Source of the DNA: Hyphomicrobiales bacterium
GTDB taxonomy: Bacteria > Pseudomonadota > Alphaproteobacteria > Rhizobiales > Devosiaceae
NCBI GenBank assembly: GCA_015487985.1
Contig: WFOP01000121.1
Span: forward strand, 1-7,871
Length of the DNA: 7,871 bases
Direction of reading: 5' to 3'
Part shown: piece after piece, positions 7,871 to 7,871 of the stretch
How positions within the stretch are numbered: the first letter of the stretch is position 1
Layout: every line of letters starts with the position of its first letter
The notes under the pieces: generated by a model
The model's database searches: none
Seen by the model: only the letters and a program-made list of their open reading frames with translations
What the model was told of the DNA's origin: nothing
Position numbers and translations under genes: made by a program

Positions 7871-7871
7871 A

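Overview
This 7.9 kb window looks like an ordinary chromosomal segment of an alphaproteobacterium with roughly balanced base composition (GC near half, by eye). It carries five protein genes in two converging blocks and almost no non-coding DNA. The lineage call rests on two things. The first is the AddAB-type (not RecBCD) break-repair pair, whose AddB has the alphaproteobacterial sequence style. The second is the gene neighbourhood accD-folC facing trxA-addA-addB, which I recall from sequenced Rhizobiales and relatives. The genus cannot be told from this sequence.

Left block, + strand: the 3' part of accD (acetyl-CoA carboxylase beta subunit) runs in from the left edge, without its N-terminal zinc ribbon. 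It overlaps folC (dihydrofolate/folylpolyglutamate synthase) by four bases (ATGA). In relatives trpF-trpB-trpA usually lie upstream of accD, so this is probably the end of a longer metabolic operon.

Middle: a 72-base convergent gap separates folC from trxA. An imperfect GC-rich hairpin sits on the folC stop codon and has T-rich tracts on both strands, so it reads as a shared bidirectional terminator.

Right block, - strand, transcribed right to left: addB (3' part, running off the right edge), addA (complete, 1151 aa) and trxA (thioredoxin, 106 aa). addB and addA overlap by one base (TAATG), which suggests coupled translation of the two subunits of one helicase-nuclease. trxA follows 71 bases further on with its own Shine-Dalgarno sequence.

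Functionally the left block serves fatty-acid and folate metabolism. The right block serves double-strand-break repair by homologous recombination, plus cytosolic disulfide reduction. I found no mobile elements, CRISPR arrays, RNA genes, prophage genes or unknown system. The points worth a second look are modest: the bidirectional terminator, an AddB without the iron-sulfur cysteines known from Bacillus, a run of eight G in folC, a non-consensus residue in AccD, and a recurrent octamer.
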